A stretch of DNA of 64,000 bases from Caenimonas sedimenti (GTDB lineage Bacteria; Pseudomonadota; Gammaproteobacteria; Burkholderiales; Burkholderiaceae_C): positions 124,001 through 188,000 of the forward strand of contig NZ_VOBQ01000003.1 of assembly GCF_007833165.1 (NCBI RefSeq), read 5' to 3'. Each line of letters opens with the position of its first letter. Within the stretch, counting starts at the first letter, position 1. The notes beneath the pieces were generated by a model. That model ran no database searches and was not told the DNA's origin. It worked only from the letters and a program-made list of their open reading frames with translations. A program made the position numbers and the translations under genes. Below are positions 45,413 through 53,230 of the stretch, one piece after another.

Positions 45413-46941
45413 CAGGCGTCCTCCACCACCTGGATCGCTTCCGGCTGCTGGAGCGCATAGTCCAGCGCGTACGCCAGGGTGCCGGGCGATCCCGCGTGCA
45501 GGGTGAAGAGCGCCTGTCCCCGCTCCACGAAGTCGCCCGGCACGACATGGAGGTCGATGCCCGCGCAGGCGGTCTTCGGCGCGCCGGCCAGCTTGGCGAT
45601 GCGCGCGAGGCGCCGGTTGTCGACGGCGGCCACCAGGCCGCTGCGCGCCGCGGGGACTTCTCGCACGTGCGCGGCGACCGGCGGTTCGCGCATGCCGCCC
45701 TGGGCCTCGCAGATCTCCTGGAACTTGCGCCACGCGCGGCCATCCCGCAGCACCTCCTGCGCCAGCGCGCGGCCGGCACCGGCGGCGGCCATCCCCCCCA
45801 TCTCGAGGATCTCCCCGGCCAGCGAGCAGGCTCGCCCGGCCAGGTCGACCGGTGCGCCGGCACCGCCCCGCAAGACGGCGAGCACGTCGCGTGCTTCGAG
45901 GGCCGGCCCGATCCCACGGCCCACGGGGGCCAGGCCATCGGTGGGCGCCACGCGAATCGTCAGCTCCAGCGCCGCGCCCACTGCATGCAGCAGCCGTGAC
46001 AGGTGAGCCGCATCCGCGTCGCTGCGCACCTTGGCCGTGGGGCCGACCGGCATGTCGATCAGCACGTGGGTGGCGCCGGCGGCGATCTTTTTTGAAAGGA
46101 TGGAGGCCACCAGCTGGCCCTGGCTGTCCAGGTCGAGCGGCCGCTCGACCCGGATCAGGATGTCGTCGGCCGGGCTGAGCCGCACCGCGCCACCCCACAC
46201 GATGCAAGCTCCGGTGCGCTCCACGACGCGGCGGATCCGGGCGACGTCGAGGTCGACCGGGGCCAGCGTTTCCATGGCGTCGGCGGTGCCGGCGGGCGAG
46301 GTGATCGCGCGCGAGGACGTCTTGGGCATGCGCAGCCCGCACGCCGCGACGATGGGCACGACCAGCATCGTGGTGCGGTTCCCGGGAATTCCGCCGACGC
46401 AATGCTTGTCCATCACGAGGCCATCGCCCCATCGCATCCGCTCCCCGGCGCGAAACATGGCACGCGTGAGATCCACCGTTTCCTGGAGGTCGAGGCGGTC
46501 GCCCGCGCACGCCGTCACGAAGGCCGCCAGTTGCAAGTCGGAATAGCGCCCTGCGGCGATGTCCCCGATCACCGCCTGGGCCGCCGCCTCGGTCAGCCGC
46601 CGGCCGTAGACCTTGGCGCGCACGTGGCCCAGCGATTCGAGCGGCGGCGGATGACGCAGTGTGGCCTGGTCGCCGGGGGAGGGGCTCAGCAATCGCCAGG
46701 CGGCCTCCGACAGGCCGGCTTCGTCCGGGGCGAGGAAGTCGCCGGTGACCACGTTCAGCGTCGCGACGATCGTGCGTCCCGCCAACCCGATCTCGACGCG
46801 GGACTGCGCCTCGAAGCCCTCCGAGCTGCAGACGGGGCAGTCACGATGCATGAACAGCACCGGCTCCTGGTAGGTGTCGATGCCCAGCCGCCGCAGGCGC
46901 AGCCGGCTGGGGGAGGGTGAGAAGTTCGGGCGCGAATCCAT
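45409..46941 (-). CDS. Thymidine/AMP phosphorylase family protein (archaeal AMP phosphorylase type)
   Basis: A 510-residue nucleoside-phosphorylase-family enzyme. The long form with an extra N-terminal domain, and the block DKHCVGGIPGNRTTMLVVP followed by PKTSSRAITSPAGTADAMET, matches archaeal AMP phosphorylase (DeoA) and its bacterial relatives rather than E. coli DeoA. Archaeal enzymes split AMP with phosphate into adenine and ribose 1,5-bisphosphate. The bacterial substrate is uncertain. It leads an operon with a PRPP synthetase and a quinone reductase, behind an FNR-type box. No RuBisCO or ribose-bisphosphate isomerase gene is in view. Confidence 0.85.
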   Translation of the reverse strand: MDSRPNFSPSPSRLRLRRLGIDTYQEPVLFMHRDCPVCSSEGFEAQSRVEIGLAGRTIVATLNVVTGDFLAPDEAGLSEAAWRLLSPSPGDQATLRHPPPLESLGHVRAKVYGRRLTEAAAQAVIGDIAAGRYSDLQLAAFVTACAGDRLDLQETVDLTRAMFRAGERMRWGDGLVMDKHCVGGIPGNRTTMLVVPIVAACGLRMPKTSSRAITSPAGTADAMETLAPVDLDVARIRRVVERTGACIVWGGAVRLSPADDILIRVERPLDLDSQGQLVASILSKKIAAGATHVLIDMPVGPTAKVRSDADAAHLSRLLHAVGAALELTIRVAPTDGLAPVGRGIGPALEARDVLAVLRGGAGAPVDLAGRACSLAGEILEMGGMAAAGAGRALAQEVLRDGRAWRKFQEICEAQGGMREPPVAAHVREVPAARSGLVAAVDNRRLARIAKLAGAPKTACAGIDLHVVPGDFVERGQALFTLHAGSPGTLAYALDYALQQPEAIQVVEDAW

Positions 46942-46978
46942 CGGAGGCCCATTCTTCTGCGGCGCCCACGGCCGGGGC

Positions 46979-46992
46979 TTGAGCTACGTCAA
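46979..46992. promoter_or_regulatory. FNR box between phosphorylase operon and the acyl-CoA synthetase gene
   Basis: TTGAGCTACGTCAA has the FNR layout with TTGAG and GTCAA halves. Its centre is 44.5 bp before the phosphorylase ATG (AAGAAT at a -10 position) and 63.5 bp before the acyl-CoA synthetase ATG. It can serve both divergent genes. Confidence 0.75.
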
Positions 46993-47048
46993 CCGCAGGC
47001 CGCGAGTGCCGGCGCAGCATGGGACACCTGAACATCCAGTCCTGGCCC

Positions 47049-49736
47049 ATGAGCATCCGCAATCTCGAAAGTCTTTTCGCCCCCCATTCGGTCGCCGTGA
47101 TCGGCGCCTCCGACCGGCCGGGAAGCCTTGGCGCGGTGGTGCTGGCCAACCTGAAGCAGGGCGGGTTCACCGGGCAGGTCTGGTCCGTCAACCAGGCGCG
47201 TGCGACCGTCGATGGTCAGGCGGCCTGGCCCGACGTCGGCGCACTGCCGGGCATTCCGGACCTCGCCGTCATCTGCACGCCCGCGGCCACGGTGCCAGGT
47301 TTGATCGCCGAACTCGGCCGCAAGGGCACGCGCGCGGCGATCGTGCTGTCCGCCGGCATGAAGCAGCCGGCGCCCGGCGGCGAAGGAACGCTGGAGCAGG
47401 CCATGCTCGACGCCGCGAAGCCGTACCTGCTGCGCATCCTCGGGCCCAACTGCATCGGCTTGCTGGTCCCGGCGGTCAAGCTCAATGCGAGCTTTGCGCC
47501 AGGCAACGCCATGGGCGGCACGTTGTCTTTCGTCACCCAATCCGGCGCGCTCGCCACGGCGATGCTGGATTGGGCCGGCGAGCGCAGCATCGGCTTCTCG
47601 CATTTCGTTTCGCTCGGGGACAGCGCGGACGTGGACTTCGGTGACGTGCTCAATTACCTGGGGAGCGATCCCGGGACCCGGGCCATCCTCCTTTACGCCG
47701 AATCGATCAAGGCGTCGCGCAAATTCATGTCCGCCGCGCGCGCCGCGGCACGCAACAAGCCCGTGATCGTCGTCAAGGCCGGCCGCACGCCCGCGGCGGC
47801 GAAAGCGGCGGCGTCGCACACAGGGGCACTGGCCGGCGCGGACAAGGTCTTCGACGCCGCCGCGCGCCGCGCGGGCATGCTGCGGGTCGACACGCTCGAG
47901 TCGCTGTTCGATGCGGCGCAGACGCTGGCGTATCCGCATCCCTGGCGCGGCGAGCGCCTGGCGATCCTCACCAACGGGGGCGGCGCCGGCGTGCTGGCCG
48001 CCGACGCACTGGCGCTCAGTGGCGGAACCCTCGCGCAGTTGTCGGAAACCACGCTCGGCGCATTGGGGGCGTGCCTGCCGTCCACCTGGTCCGGTGCGAA
48101 CCCTGTCGATATCGTCGGCGATGCGCCGGCCTCCCGCTATGCGCAGGCACTGGCGGTCCTCCTGGCCGCGCCCGAGGTGGACGGCGTGCTTTTCATGCAC
48201 GCGCCTACGGCCATCGTGCCGTCGGCGGACATCGTGCTGGAGAGCCTGCCGCTGATGCAAGGCGCAGCCAAACCTGTACTCTCCTGCTGGATGGGCGGGC
48301 AGGCCGTGGCGAACGCCCGCACTGCGTTCAGCCGCGAGGGGCTGCCCTGGTACAGCACGCCGGAACGCGCAGTGACGGCCTGGCTGCAGCTGGTGCACTA
48401 CCACCGCAACCAGGCGGCACTGCTGGAAGTGCCGGCAGAACGCCGTGATTTCACGCCGGACCGCGAACGGGCCCTGGCCATCCTGCGGGACTGCGCGATG
48501 GCGCGGCGGGAATGGCTCGACCCGGAGCAGGCGCACGACCTGCTGGCCGCCTATGGCGTCCCGTCGACGCCGACCCGCATGGTGCTCGATGCGGAAGAGG
48601 CCGCCGCTGCCGCGGGGGCACTCGGCTACCCGGTGGCGCTCAAGGTCGTGTCGCAGCAGATCGTGCACAAGTCCGATGTGGGGGGCGTGGCGCTCGGCCT
48701 GGCCAACGGCGATGAACTGCGCAAGGCCATCGTCCTGATGCACCAGCGCATCGCGCACTTGCGCCCCCACGCCCGCGTGTTGGGATTCGCCGTCCAGCCC
48801 ATGGTGAAACGGCGCCACGCGCGTGAGCTCATCGCCGGCATCGGCAGCGATCCGGTCTTCGGCCCGGTGCTGCTGTTCGGCCAGGGAGGAACAGGCGTGG
48901 AACTCTCGGCCGCGCATGCGATCGGCCTGCCGCCGCTCAACGCGGCACTGGCGCGTGACCTGATCGCGCGCAGCGGCGTCGCGCCCTGGCTCGACGCGCA
49001 TCGCGGCGAACCGGCGGCGAAGGTGGATGCGGTGGTGGACACCCTGGAGAGGCTCGCCCTCATGGCGAGCGAACTGGGACCGCTGGCCGAGCTGGACATC
49101 AATCCGCTGGTGGCCGACGAGCATGGGGTGGTGGCCCTGGATGTCCGTGCGCGGGTGCGGCTCGCCGGCGCCGCCGCGGGCGTTGCGCCGGCCATCTGCC
49201 CATATCCCGCCGGCCTCGAAGAACGCGTGACCGTCGCCGGCACGGAACTGCTGCTGCGCCCGATCCGGCCGGCAGACGCCGGCCGGCTGAAGGCCTTCTA
49301 TGCGAAGTCCCCTGCGCATGACATGCGCCTGCGCTTCTTCATGACCCGCAGGGAAGTCGGCGCATCCGAACTCGCGCGGTACAGCCAGATCGACTACGAC
49401 CGCGAGATCGCGTTTCTCGCACTCGCGCCGCGGCAGGCGGATGGAAGCCAACGCATGGTCGCCGAGGTGCGGGCGGTCTGCGACCCCGACAACCAGCGCG
49501 CGGAGATGGCCATTCACGTGGCCAGTGCCTGGCAGCACAAGGGCCTGGGACGGCTGCTCCTGCGCAAGCTCGTGGACCACCTGCGTGCGCGCGGCACCCG
49601 TGAAATCGTCGCGCAATGCCTGCCGGAAAACGAGGCCATGGCGGGGCTGGCCCGCAGCCTGGGGTTCACGGTGCGGCCGGACGGCGACACCACGGCGCTG
49701 GGGCTCGTCCTGCGAAGCCGCGAAGCGGCTGTTTGA
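47049..49736 (+). CDS. ADP-forming acyl-CoA synthetase fused to a GNAT acetyltransferase
   Basis: An 895-residue fusion. Residues 1-140 form a CoA-binding domain (HSVAVIGASDRPGSLG). The succinyl-CoA-ligase-like domains include AASHTGALAGADKVF, where His257 aligns with the catalytic phosphohistidine. Residues 480-700 form an ATP-grasp domain (VSQQIVHKSDVGGVALGL). The last 170 residues are a GNAT domain with the acetyl-CoA loop WQHKGLGRLLLRKL. The layout equals the lysine acetyltransferase Pat/YfiQ, but E. coli YfiQ has lost that histidine. This protein may therefore also make ATP and acetate from acetyl-CoA. ATG 47049 is chosen; 47019 would add ten residues. Confidence 0.88.
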   Translation: MSIRNLESLFAPHSVAVIGASDRPGSLGAVVLANLKQGGFTGQVWSVNQARATVDGQAAWPDVGALPGIPDLAVICTPAATVPGLIAELGRKGTRAAIVLSAGMKQPAPGGEGTLEQAMLDAAKPYLLRILGPNCIGLLVPAVKLNASFAPGNAMGGTLSFVTQSGALATAMLDWAGERSIGFSHFVSLGDSADVDFGDVLNYLGSDPGTRAILLYAESIKASRKFMSAARAAARNKPVIVVKAGRTPAAAKAAASHTGALAGADKVFDAAARRAGMLRVDTLESLFDAAQTLAYPHPWRGERLAILTNGGGAGVLAADALALSGGTLAQLSETTLGALGACLPSTWSGANPVDIVGDAPASRYAQALAVLLAAPEVDGVLFMHAPTAIVPSADIVLESLPLMQGAAKPVLSCWMGGQAVANARTAFSREGLPWYSTPERAVTAWLQLVHYHRNQAALLEVPAERRDFTPDRERALAILRDCAMARREWLDPEQAHDLLAAYGVPSTPTRMVLDAEEAAAAAGALGYPVALKVVSQQIVHKSDVGGVALGLANGDELRKAIVLMHQRIAHLRPHARVLGFAVQPMVKRRHARELIAGIGSDPVFGPVLLFGQGGTGVELSAAHAIGLPPLNAALARDLIARSGVAPWLDAHRGEPAAKVDAVVDTLERLALMASELGPLAELDINPLVADEHGVVALDVRARVRLAGAAAGVAPAICPYPAGLEERVTVAGTELLLRPIRPADAGRLKAFYAKSPAHDMRLRFFMTRREVGASELARYSQIDYDREIAFLALAPRQADGSQRMVAEVRAVCDPDNQRAEMAIHVASAWQHKGLGRLLLRKLVDHLRARGTREIVAQCLPENEAMAGLARSLGFTVRPDGDTTALGLVLRSREAAV

Positions 49737-49746
49737 TCCTCGTCAA
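49733..49746. promoter_or_regulatory. FNR box upstream of the cytochrome c/DUF2892 operon
   Basis: TTGATCCTCGTCAA matches the consensus with one change. It overlaps the stop codon of the acyl-CoA synthetase gene. A class II start would lie near 49781, with CACACT (49769-49774) as -10, just before a GGAG ribosome binding site. Confidence 0.82.
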
Positions 49747-49796
49747 CGCCGCCCGGCTCGGGGGCGCACACACTGGCACCAATCTCGGAGACTCTC

Positions 49797-49829
49797 ATGA
49801 TCCTGGCCGAACCTTGCGCCCGCCGATGA
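49797..49829 (+). CDS. Ten-codon upstream ORF (possible leader peptide)
   Basis: It encodes MILAEPCARR. A CGGAG site lies six bases before the ATG, the best ribosome binding site in this promoter region. Its TGA overlaps the ATG of the next small gene, so it could couple or attenuate translation. There is no family evidence. Confidence 0.3.
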   Translation: MILAEPCARR

Positions 49830-49927
49830 ACAACTGGCCATCCTGGGTGGCACTCGCCGTGCTCGTGGCCGGAGTGGCCGGTCTGCTCGGTTGGGCAGTG
49901 ATCTGGGTGCTTGCCCTGCATGACTGA
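49826..49927 (+). CDS. 33-residue single-span membrane peptide
   Basis: A small hydrophobic peptide, MNNWPSWVALAVLVAGVAGL then LGWAVIWVLALHD, spanning the membrane once. It lies between an FNR box and a cytochrome c gene and is coupled by overlap to the ten-codon ORF. Small membrane peptides of this size often accompany respiratory complexes. No homology is claimed. Confidence 0.45.
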   Translation: MNNWPSWVALAVLVAGVAGLLGWAVIWVLALHD

Positions 49928-49951
49928 TGGGACGACGAGGAGCGATGCACC

Positions 49952-50332
49952 ATGAAGGCTGAAGAAATGCTCGGGTTGGCGTTGGCGCTCGCAACGTGCT
50001 TCACGGCCGCCCACGCGCAGCAAACCGTTTCGCCAACGCGCGGAGAGCTGCTTTACAACAACCACTGCATCGAATGTCACTCCACGCAAATGCACTGGCG
50101 CGAGCGCAGGCAGGCGCGTGACTGGACCACCCTGCTGGGGCAGGTGCAGCGCTGGCAGGCAACGGCCGGCCTTCAGTGGAGCGACGCCGACGTCGCCGAG
50201 GTGGCTCGGCACCTGAACAGCACCATCTACCGTTTTGCTCCACCTTCGAGGACGCAGCAGCTGGGTTCGAAGGGTGGCGATGCCGTGGCCACAGCCGCGC
50301 CCGGACACATCACCGAAAGGAAGATTCCATGA
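49952..50332 (+). CDS. Periplasmic monoheme c-type cytochrome
   Basis: A 126-residue protein with a signal peptide (MKAEEMLGLALALATCFTAAHA) and one heme site, CIECH, at residues 39-43. The rest is helical, with WSDADVAEVARHLNSTIY like small cytochromes c, but no obvious axial methionine motif. It may be an electron carrier for a low-oxygen process. The stop overlaps the next start (ATGA). Confidence 0.82.
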   Translation: MKAEEMLGLALALATCFTAAHAQQTVSPTRGELLYNNHCIECHSTQMHWRERRQARDWTTLLGQVQRWQATAGLQWSDADVAEVARHLNSTIYRFAPPSRTQQLGSKGGDAVATAAPGHITERKIP

Positions 50333-50535
50333 AATCCAATGTGGGAACGATCGACCGGGGCATACGCATCGCGCTCGGCATCCTGCTGATCCTGCTGGCC
50401 GCGCTGGAAGTGATCGGTCCGTGGGGCTACGCCGGCCTCCTGCTCGTGTTGACGGGGGCGTTCCGATTCTGTCCCGCTTATCCGCTGCTTGGGATCACGA
50501 CGTGTTCCGCCCCTGCGCCGGGCGACAAACGCTGA
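50329..50535 (+). CDS. DUF2892 (YgaP-like) membrane protein
   Basis: A 68-residue protein with two helices. It starts with NVGTIDRGIRIALGILLILL and ends with GAFRFCPAYPLLGITTC, the DUF2892 signature with two conserved cysteines. These domains often occur with rhodaneses or thiol chemistry. It is coupled to the cytochrome gene. Confidence 0.88.
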   Translation: MKSNVGTIDRGIRIALGILLILLAALEVIGPWGYAGLLLVLTGAFRFCPAYPLLGITTCSAPAPGDKR

Positions 50536-50553
50536 CAAGCCGCGGCGCCCGAG

Positions 50554-51411
50554 CTAGACGGCCCATTCGGCCTCCGGCTCCGGCGCCAACAGCATCATCC
50601 CGGCGGCCGTATTGGAGATCGGGATGTGGTAGTTGGCGGCGACCTGCCGCGCTCCGGCGGGAAGCGCCGCGCGCGCGGCCAGCCACATGAGAAGCTCCAC
50701 CCCCTGCGTGCCCGCCTGCGCCACCAGCTCCCGGGTATTGAAGCGGGTCGCCCATTCCGGCTGTTCCACCAGGCTGCGCATGAACGCCAGGTCGAACGGC
50801 TTGTTGATGAAGCCCGCGCGCTCGCCATCGAGCTGGTGCGACAGCCCGCCGCTGCCGATCACGACCACCTTCTGCGCGCCGGGCCAGGCCCGTACCGCGC
50901 GTCCCACGGACCGGCCGAGCTTCCAGCAGCGGCTGGCGGAGGGCAGCGGGAACTGGACGGTGTTGATGCAGATGGGCACGATCTTCACCGGCCAGGACGG
51001 ACCGGGCCAGAACAGGGAGAGCGGCACGGTCACCGCGTGGTCGATCAGCATTTCCTGGCAGGTGACCGGGTCGAATTCGGCTGCCACCAGCGCCTCGATG
51101 ACGTGCCAGGAGAGCGCGGCGTCTCCGGCCACGGGCGGGCTGGTGGGCAGGCCCCAGCCTTCGTCGGCGTGGTGATAGGCCGCCGCGGCACCCACGGCGA
51201 ACGTGGGCATCTTGTCGAGGAAGAAGTTGAGGCCGTGGTCGTTGTAGAAAACGATGGCGATGTCCGGCCGGACCTGCGCCAGCCATTCGTGCACCGGCCT
51301 GAAACCATCGAAGAAGGGCTTCCAGTACGGCGTGTCCTGCAGGCCCCTGGCGATCGCGCCGCCGATGGCCGGGACATGGGAGGTGAGGAGGGTGCCGACG
51401 ATCGTGGCCAT
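50554..51411 (-). CDS. Class III extradiol ring-cleavage dioxygenase, catalytic (LigB-like) subunit
   Basis: A 285-residue LigB-type protein. The Fe(II) ligands are visible as His12 (LLTSHVPAIGGA) and His59 in VFYNDHGLNFF, with the later glutamate in the C-terminal half. IGSGGLSHQLDGERAGFIN is the conserved region with the acid/base histidine. Protocatechuate 4,5- or gallate-type dioxygenases have this form; the exact substrate is not clear. The small subunit gene lies seven bases upstream. An oxygen-using enzyme in an FNR-preceded operon is unexpected. Confidence 0.88.
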   Translation of the reverse strand: MATIVGTLLTSHVPAIGGAIARGLQDTPYWKPFFDGFRPVHEWLAQVRPDIAIVFYNDHGLNFFLDKMPTFAVGAAAAYHHADEGWGLPTSPPVAGDAALSWHVIEALVAAEFDPVTCQEMLIDHAVTVPLSLFWPGPSWPVKIVPICINTVQFPLPSASRCWKLGRSVGRAVRAWPGAQKVVVIGSGGLSHQLDGERAGFINKPFDLAFMRSLVEQPEWATRFNTRELVAQAGTQGVELLMWLAARAALPAGARQVAANYHIPISNTAAGMMLLAPEPEAEWAV

Positions 51412-51418
51412 GGCTTTC

Positions 51419-51778
51419 CTAGGATTGGGCGGCGGCGGCGAGGCGCGCCTGGAATTCGGCCTTGCTGACGCCGGTCTGCTGCGCGCCGATGTCCTGCATG
51501 TCGAGCCCGAAGATGCCGGCGAGCTTGGCCAGGTAGTAGGCGTTCCCGCCGGCGGCGATCATCCGCAGGACGTCGCGCTGCCGGACGGCTTGGCGCTGCG
51601 CGTCGTCGAGCCCGAAGCGCGCGCAGTAAGCCTCCTCGTCCGCCAGGAAGGCCGCGCGGTTCGCGGCGTCGTTGAAGGAGTAGCACATCTTGTTCAGCGC
51701 ATAGCCCTTCATGGCCTGCGCACCGTCGAAGAGCACGGTGCCGGGGATGGCGCGGGCGGTGGCGTCGGGGTGGCTCAC
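51419..51778 (-). CDS. Extradiol dioxygenase small (LigA-like) subunit
   Basis: A 119-residue all-helical LigA protein. It has FDGAQAMKGYALNKMCYSFN and a C-terminal GGNAYYLAKLAGIFGLDMQ, typical of the alpha subunit that covers the LigB active site. GTG 51778 overlaps the stop of the DksA-like gene (GTGA), a neat translational coupling. A longer reading upstream would run across that gene. Confidence 0.85.
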   Translation of the reverse strand: MSHPDATARAIPGTVLFDGAQAMKGYALNKMCYSFNDAANRAAFLADEEAYCARFGLDDAQRQAVRQRDVLRMIAAGGNAYYLAKLAGIFGLDMQDIGAQQTGVSKAEFQARLAAAAQS

Positions 51779-52167
51779 GGAACGACGGAGGCGCCCGACT
51801 GCCGGCCGGGAGATCGCTCGACAATGGCCTGGCACGAAACGCAGCGCGCGGTGGCGGGCACGGCCAGCAAGCGCTGGGTGTCGATGGGCGCGTCGCAGTC
51901 GGTGCACGATCCATAGGTCCCATCCGCGAGGCGACGCCTGGCCGCCACGACCAGCGCGAGTTCGGCGGCCACATGCGCCGCCTGCACGTCCTCCACCGCC
52001 GACAGGCTCTCCTGCGCCGCGACATCCTTGAAATCCGAAACGTCGTTGTCGTCAGCGGGCTGAAGTGCCGATGTGTCGTCGGCGTCCAGGTGGGCGCGCA
52101 GCTCCGCCTCCCGTTCAACGAGCAGCGTCGACAAGCGCGGCAGGAGGGGTTCGAGCGTGGAGTTCAT
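51775..52167 (-). CDS. TraR/DksA-family zinc-finger protein
   Basis: A 130-residue DksA-type protein. A helical N-terminal half (LVEREAELRAHLDADD) is followed by VAAELALVVAARRRLADGTY and a zinc finger with CTDC and CVSC. DksA/TraR proteins enter the RNA polymerase secondary channel and alter promoter choice in stress. It leads the ligA-ligB operon, 58 bases after an FNR box. It is shorter than housekeeping DksA and lacks the full coiled-coil. Confidence 0.85.
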   Translation of the reverse strand: MNSTLEPLLPRLSTLLVEREAELRAHLDADDTSALQPADDNDVSDFKDVAAQESLSAVEDVQAAHVAAELALVVAARRRLADGTYGSCTDCDAPIDTQRLLAVPATARCVSCQAIVERSPGRQSGASVVP

Positions 52168-52224
52168 GGCGGGTGTTCCGGATCTGCGATGAGTCCATTG
52201 TTGAAGCGCCGGGCTCCGGTTCAC

Positions 52225-52238
52225 TTGATCCCCGTCAA
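52225..52238. promoter_or_regulatory. FNR box for the dksA-ligA-ligB operon
   Basis: TTGATCCCCGTCAA, one change from consensus. Read leftwards, AACAAT (52202-52197) lies at the -10 position, giving a start near 52190 and a 23-base leader. Confidence 0.82.
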
Positions 52239-52279
52239 ACGCGAGTCGCCTGGACGGCGCTCCATCCGTTGCGTCCGAC

Positions 52280-52293
52280 TTGAGCTGGCTCAA
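52280..52293. promoter_or_regulatory. FNR box for the rightward small-ORF/lipoprotein unit
   Basis: TTGAGCTGGCTCAA is a perfect palindrome in its half-sites. A class II start would lie at about 52328, with GAAGAT (52316-52321) as -10. It stands 55 bp from the opposite-facing site, so the two divergent units have separate boxes. Confidence 0.72.
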
Positions 52294-52371
52294 TGGACGC
52301 GCGGCCAGTCAGGCCGAAGATGGGATGCAACCAGGAAGGCGCAGCATGATTTCCGCAGCACGCTGGCCACC

Positions 52372-52440
52372 ATGGCGCTGCTGGTCCTGTTCGCTCTGAC
52401 CTACTGGCCCTGGATGGGGTACATGACAAAACCCGCCTGA
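52372..52440 (+). CDS. Possible 22-residue membrane peptide
   Basis: MALLVLFALTYWPWMGYMTK followed by PA, a short hydrophobic peptide ending 12 bases before the lipoprotein gene. The ATG lacks a ribosome binding site. A better-placed AGGAAGG site precedes an ATG at 52346 in another frame that encodes only 17 residues. A frameshifted or mis-called gene is possible. Confidence 0.25.
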   Translation: MALLVLFALTYWPWMGYMTKPA

Positions 52441-52452
52441 CAAGGAGATCCG

Positions 52453-52722
52453 ATGAAACCGATTTCACAAGCAATGTCCCTGGCCTTGCCGGCCTTCCTC
52501 GCCATGGGTCTCGCCGGCTGTGCCGCGGCTCCCGCCAAGAGCGAGGCCCACGCTCACGCGAGTCCGGATACGACGGACATGCAGGTCCAGTGCGAGATGC
52601 ACAGGAAGATCATGAGCGGCAAGCCTCCCGCGGAGCAGCAAGCGATGATGCAGGAGAAGATGAAGTCGATGACGCCTGAGATGCGGCAGCGCATGCAAGC
52701 GATGCACGGGCAGTGCAAATAG
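52453..52722 (+). CDS. Small methionine-rich lipoprotein
   Basis: An 89-residue lipoprotein with a lipobox LAGC (Cys23). The mature part has histidines and many methionines (HAHASPDTTDMQVQCEMH, then EMRQRMQAMHGQCK). Methionine/histidine-rich periplasmic proteins often bind copper, which would suit a locus with cbb3 assembly genes, but this is inference. AAGGAG lies well placed before ATG 52453. Confidence 0.75.
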   Translation: MKPISQAMSLALPAFLAMGLAGCAAAPAKSEAHAHASPDTTDMQVQCEMHRKIMSGKPPAEQQAMMQEKMKSMTPEMRQRMQAMHGQCK

Positions 52723-52756
52723 GGGTTGTGGGGCGGCGAGCCCTTCTGTCTGGTGC

Positions 52757-53197
52757 CTAGCGGACGATCAGCACGGGCACTGGCGACAGGCTGACGAGCT
52801 TGCCCGCCACGCTTCCCAGCAGCATCCTGTCGAGCCCGGACCGGCCGTGCGATCCGGCCACGATCAGGTCTGTCCCCTCGTCCTTCGCGGCCGCGAGGAT
52901 CCCCTTGGCCGCCGTCACGTCCTCCAGCAGCCGGAGCTGCAGGTCGACCGCCGGGCCGGGTTCGGCGCACAGGGCCATGACGCGCGCATGCGCGGCAGCC
53001 GCGTGATCGCGCGCGGCCGAGAGATAGGCATGGAGGCCCATCGGGTTGGTGTTGGCGATGCCGAGATAGGGGAACGGGTCGACCACGAAGACCGCGGTCA
53101 GGCGGGCACCATGAATGCGTGCGAGGCTCACGGCTGATCTGGCCGCGCTCTCGGATGCCGCGCTGCCGTCGGTCGCCAGAAGGATGTGCTTGAACAT
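52757..53197 (-). CDS. Universal stress protein (UspA family)
   Basis: A 146-residue UspA protein with KHILLATDGSAASESAARSA at the start and the ATP motif AGSHGRSGLDRMLLGSVAGK near the end. It is the last gene of an operon (usp, beta-CASP hydrolase, usp) that begins at 55061 behind an FNR box. Confidence 0.92.
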   Translation of the reverse strand: MFKHILLATDGSAASESAARSAVSLARIHGARLTAVFVVDPFPYLGIANTNPMGLHAYLSAARDHAAAAHARVMALCAEPGPAVDLQLRLLEDVTAAKGILAAAKDEGTDLIVAGSHGRSGLDRMLLGSVAGKLVSLSPVPVLIVR

Positions 53198-53230
53198 GGG
53201 ATGGACTCGGTGAGACAGGTGGGCTGAGGA

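Noticed and set aside
46989-49616. 875-codon minus-strand frame
   Set aside because: It is antisense to the acyl-CoA synthetase/GNAT fusion and lacks any motif.
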